From positions 1 through 8,631 of the forward strand of contig PMUE01000185.1 in assembly GCA_003167055.1 (NCBI GenBank): a DNA stretch of 8,631 nucleotides. The letters run 5' to 3'. Positions 6,907-8,631 of the stretch are shown piece by piece. The notes beneath the pieces were generated by a model. That model saw only the letters and a program-made list of their open reading frames with translations. It had not been told where the DNA came from and did not search any database. The translations under genes and the position numbers were made by a program. Origin of the DNA: Vulcanimicrobiota bacterium (GTDB lineage Bacteria > Vulcanimicrobiota > Vulcanimicrobiia > Vulcanimicrobiales > Vulcanimicrobiaceae). The number at the start of each line of letters is the position of its first letter. The first letter of the stretch is position 1.

Positions 6907-7374
6907 ATGTCAGGCGCACGGTCTTCCGGGTTTCCCGGTGCGGCGCTAGCTTCGCTCATTGTTACAGCGAGCGCTTTCGTCGCATGTTCCGGCGGGAATA
7001 CGACGACCTACGTGTACGTCACGGCGAGTCCGTCGGGCGCGCCGACGTCATCACCCACCTCGACACCGACCGCGCCGCCGGCCGGCGTGCTCAGCGCCAA
7101 TCCCACCTCGCTTTCCATCAACGGCACCGGCGCATCGTACGCCCAGAACATCTACGTTCAGGAAACCGGCTATACCGGCGCGTTCAGTGAGAGCGACACC
7201 TGCGCAACGATTGCAACGGTGACGCCGAGTAACGGTGCGGGACCGGCGACGACATTTACCGTCACACCGTCGGCAGCCGGAACGTGCGCCGCGAAATTCG
7301 CCGATACGAACGGCAATCAGACCTCGGTTGCCGTTACCGTCACGACCACAGGGTTCACGGTCCAGACGCGGTGA
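6907..7374 (+). CDS. Small putative lipoprotein with one two-cysteine beta module
   Basis: Not a recognised family. The 155 residues begin with a signal peptide: short n-region, hydrophobic stretch from about 12 to 26, then the lipobox-like F-V-A-C27. Cys27 would be lipidated after export. The -3 Phe is less usual than Leu. A Ser/Thr/Pro-rich linker follows (about 40-60), then a beta-rich module from about 61 to 153 with a cysteine pair, C99 and C127, probably disulfide-bonded outside the membrane. The same module recurs in the next gene. The gene starts 11 bases after aroE and lacks a clear Shine-Dalgarno sequence. It ends TGATG, overlapping the next start by one base. It has no clear link in function to yqeG or aroE. 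Function unknown. Confidence 0.75.
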   Translation: MSGARSSGFPGAALASLIVTASAFVACSGGNTTTYVYVTASPSGAPTSSPTSTPTAPPAGVLSANPTSLSINGTGASYAQNIYVQETGYTGAFSESDTCATIATVTPSNGAGPATTFTVTPSAAGTCAAKFADTNGNQTSVAVTVTTTGFTVQTR

Positions 7375-8631
7375 TGATACGGCGCCTCGCGTCCTTTGCA
7401 TGCACGCTCACACTCGTGGCGTGTGCGGGTCGCGGGATGGCGCCAAACGCAGGTCCGAATCCGACGGTTGCAGCGAGTCCAACGCCGCCGAGCGCCGGCG
7501 GAAGTCTCGTGCGCGAGAGCTTCACGTTTTTGCCGCCACCGCCCAGCTCGACGAATGCCGCGCATCACCCGCTGTATGTTACAGCTGATATAGCATCGGT
7601 ACAAATCACGCTCGATTCGGTCAACGGCAGCGCACCGTCGACCAATGCACCATTGAGCGTCACGACAAACCTGACGATCACGACGTGTCCATGCACGGTC
7701 TACGGACCGAGCGTTCCGCCGGGAAGCGACACGTTTACGCTCACCGCATATGACGAACCGAACTCGAGCGGGAATCTGATCGCGACCGCAACACCGACCT
7801 ACACGATTGCCGCGGGACAAGCCAACAATGAGAACGTGACGCTCAACGGCGTTCCCGCGCGGTTCTCACTAAGCTTCTCAGGGAAAGCGCCGGATGCCGG
7901 GGCATCGACGACGACGACGCTATCGGTGACGGTGTTCGATGGCGACGGCAACACGATCATGGGAACCTACGCTAACGCGGTGACGCTCGCCGACAGCGAT
8001 ACCAGCGGCGCGACGTCGATCGCGACGAGCGGCAGCGATAATCCACCCGCGAACGGTTTGCTCAGTTCGAACGACAGCGCGATGCTGACGTACACCGGAC
8101 TTGCAATCCCACCGGCAACGATTACCGCAACCGCGAAAAGCGCAACCGGCAGTGGGTCGTACGCTCCCGCGCTACAGCCAATCACCGTCACGACATCCGA
8201 CGTGCAGAATCCTAACTACATCGGCGTCGATCTCTACGCCACCAGCGGCGCGGGCTCGACCGCTACGTTCAGCGCGAGTGAAGTTGGTTGGACTAACGCG
8301 CCGTACAACCAGTCGTTCACCGCGACCGCGAACGGCTGCAGCAGCGTTGCGACCGTCGCGCCCGCGAGCGGAACGTCGTTCACGGCAACGGTGGTGGGCG
8401 CGCCGACGGCAGGCACGTGCACGCTGACGCTCGCCGACGGAAGCGGACAAACGCAAAGCGTCACGCTCGCATATACTCAGTTCACCTACACGGGCGGGGC
8501 GCAGTCGATCATCGTTCCGGCGGGAGTAGCAAGCGTTGCAATCGCCGCATACGGGGCGCAGGGAGCTGCTAACGCCGCTGCCGGCGGCGACGGTGGCGAG
8601 GCGCAGGGGACGTTCACGGTGGCTGTGGGAC
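7374..8631 (+). CDS. Large putative surface lipoprotein with beta modules and a glycine-rich C-terminal domain, partial at right edge
   Basis: Not a recognised family. It is open for 419 codons to the window end. The start ATG overlaps the stop of the preceding gene (TGATG), which argues for coupled translation. The signal peptide is MIRRLASF..LTLVAC, with the lipobox L14-V15-A16-C17. A Pro/Ser/Thr-rich linker follows to about residue 65. Then come beta-rich segments: about 66-150 with C105-P-C107 and the phrase TFTLTAYDEP, and about 150-280 with LSVTVFDGDGNTIMGTY. A two-cysteine module at about 282-368 (C322, C349) parallels that of the neighbour. From residue 370 (FTYTGGAQSIIVPAGV, then AYGAQG) a glycine-rich domain of the kind seen in bacterial surface proteins begins and continues out of view. 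Export and outer-surface display are inferred. No enzyme motif is visible. Confidence 0.8.
   Translation, partial: MIRRLASFACTLTLVACAGRGMAPNAGPNPTVAASPTPPSAGGSLVRESFTFLPPPPSSTNAAHHPLYVTADIASVQITLDSVNGSAPSTNAPLSVTTNLTITTCPCTVYGPSVPPGSDTFTLTAYDEPNSSGNLIATATPTYTIAAGQANNENVTLNGVPARFSLSFSGKAPDAGASTTTTLSVTVFDGDGNTIMGTYANAVTLADSDTSGATSIATSGSDNPPANGLLSSNDSAMLTYTGLAIPPATITATAKSATGSGSYAPALQPITVTTSDVQNPNYIGVDLYATSGAGSTATFSASEVGWTNAPYNQSFTATANGCSSVATVAPASGTSFTATVVGAPTAGTCTLTLADGSGQTQSVTLAYTQFTYTGGAQSIIVPAGVASVAIAAYGAQGAANAAAGGDGGEAQGTFTVAVG

Noticed and set aside
7911..7921. Short ACG trinucleotide run
   Set aside because: Only a few units, encoding Thr residues in a Thr-rich protein, with no sign of a contingency repeat.
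7051..8464. Antisense frames opposite the lipoprotein genes
   Set aside because: Their Arg-rich or low-complexity products are typical shadows of GC-rich genes, whereas the plus strand shows lipoboxes and repeated modules.

Overview
The window reads as a GC-rich bacterial chromosome segment with one divergent promoter region. The minus strand (positions 1-5380) is filled by a single very long gene. It encodes a class II, adenosylcobalamin-dependent ribonucleotide reductase (NrdJ) that is open at the window edge and is interrupted in frame by two inteins of 356 and 432 residues. The plus strand (5667-8631) carries a tightly packed run of four genes: a YqeG-type HAD phosphatase, shikimate dehydrogenase AroE, a small lipoprotein and a larger lipoprotein that runs off the right edge.

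The organism cannot be named from sequence alone. The yqeG-aroE neighbourhood and a LexA box of the Gram-positive type point to a Terrabacteria-like lineage. The Thr/Pro/Ala-rich lipoproteins with repeated all-beta modules resemble proteins I associate with Vulcanimicrobiota/Eremiobacterota (WPS-2). That placement is an inference of low to moderate confidence.

The most interesting region is nrdJ and its control region. The exteins join to a normal long-form class II reductase: about 1005 residues are visible after splicing, and the C-terminal end is cut off. All three expected cysteines and the N-x-C-x-E radical motif are present. Intein 1 sits directly before the redox-active cysteine, so that catalytic cysteine is also the +1 splicing nucleophile. 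Intein 2 splits the APTG/TIG substrate-phosphate loop. Each intein keeps its splicing residues and a two-motif LAGLIDADG homing endonuclease. Active reductase should therefore require two splicing events at the active site.

The 286-base spacer (5381-5666) holds a 16-base perfect inverted repeat matching the LexA/SOS box (GAAC-N4-GTTC) and a good NrdR-box match. A degenerate second NrdR half-site lies exactly 32 bases away. The two NrdR sites coincide with a plausible -35/-10 pair for nrdJ. Repair-linked and dNTP-linked control of the B12-dependent reductase is the reading this suggests. No cobalamin riboswitch was seen.

On the plus strand, yqeG and aroE overlap by four bases (GTGA). The first lipoprotein follows aroE after 11 bases, and the second lipoprotein overlaps the first by one base (TGATG). 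The two lipoproteins share a two-cysteine beta module, and the second continues into a glycine-rich domain at the window end. No tRNA, rRNA, CRISPR array or insertion sequence was seen.
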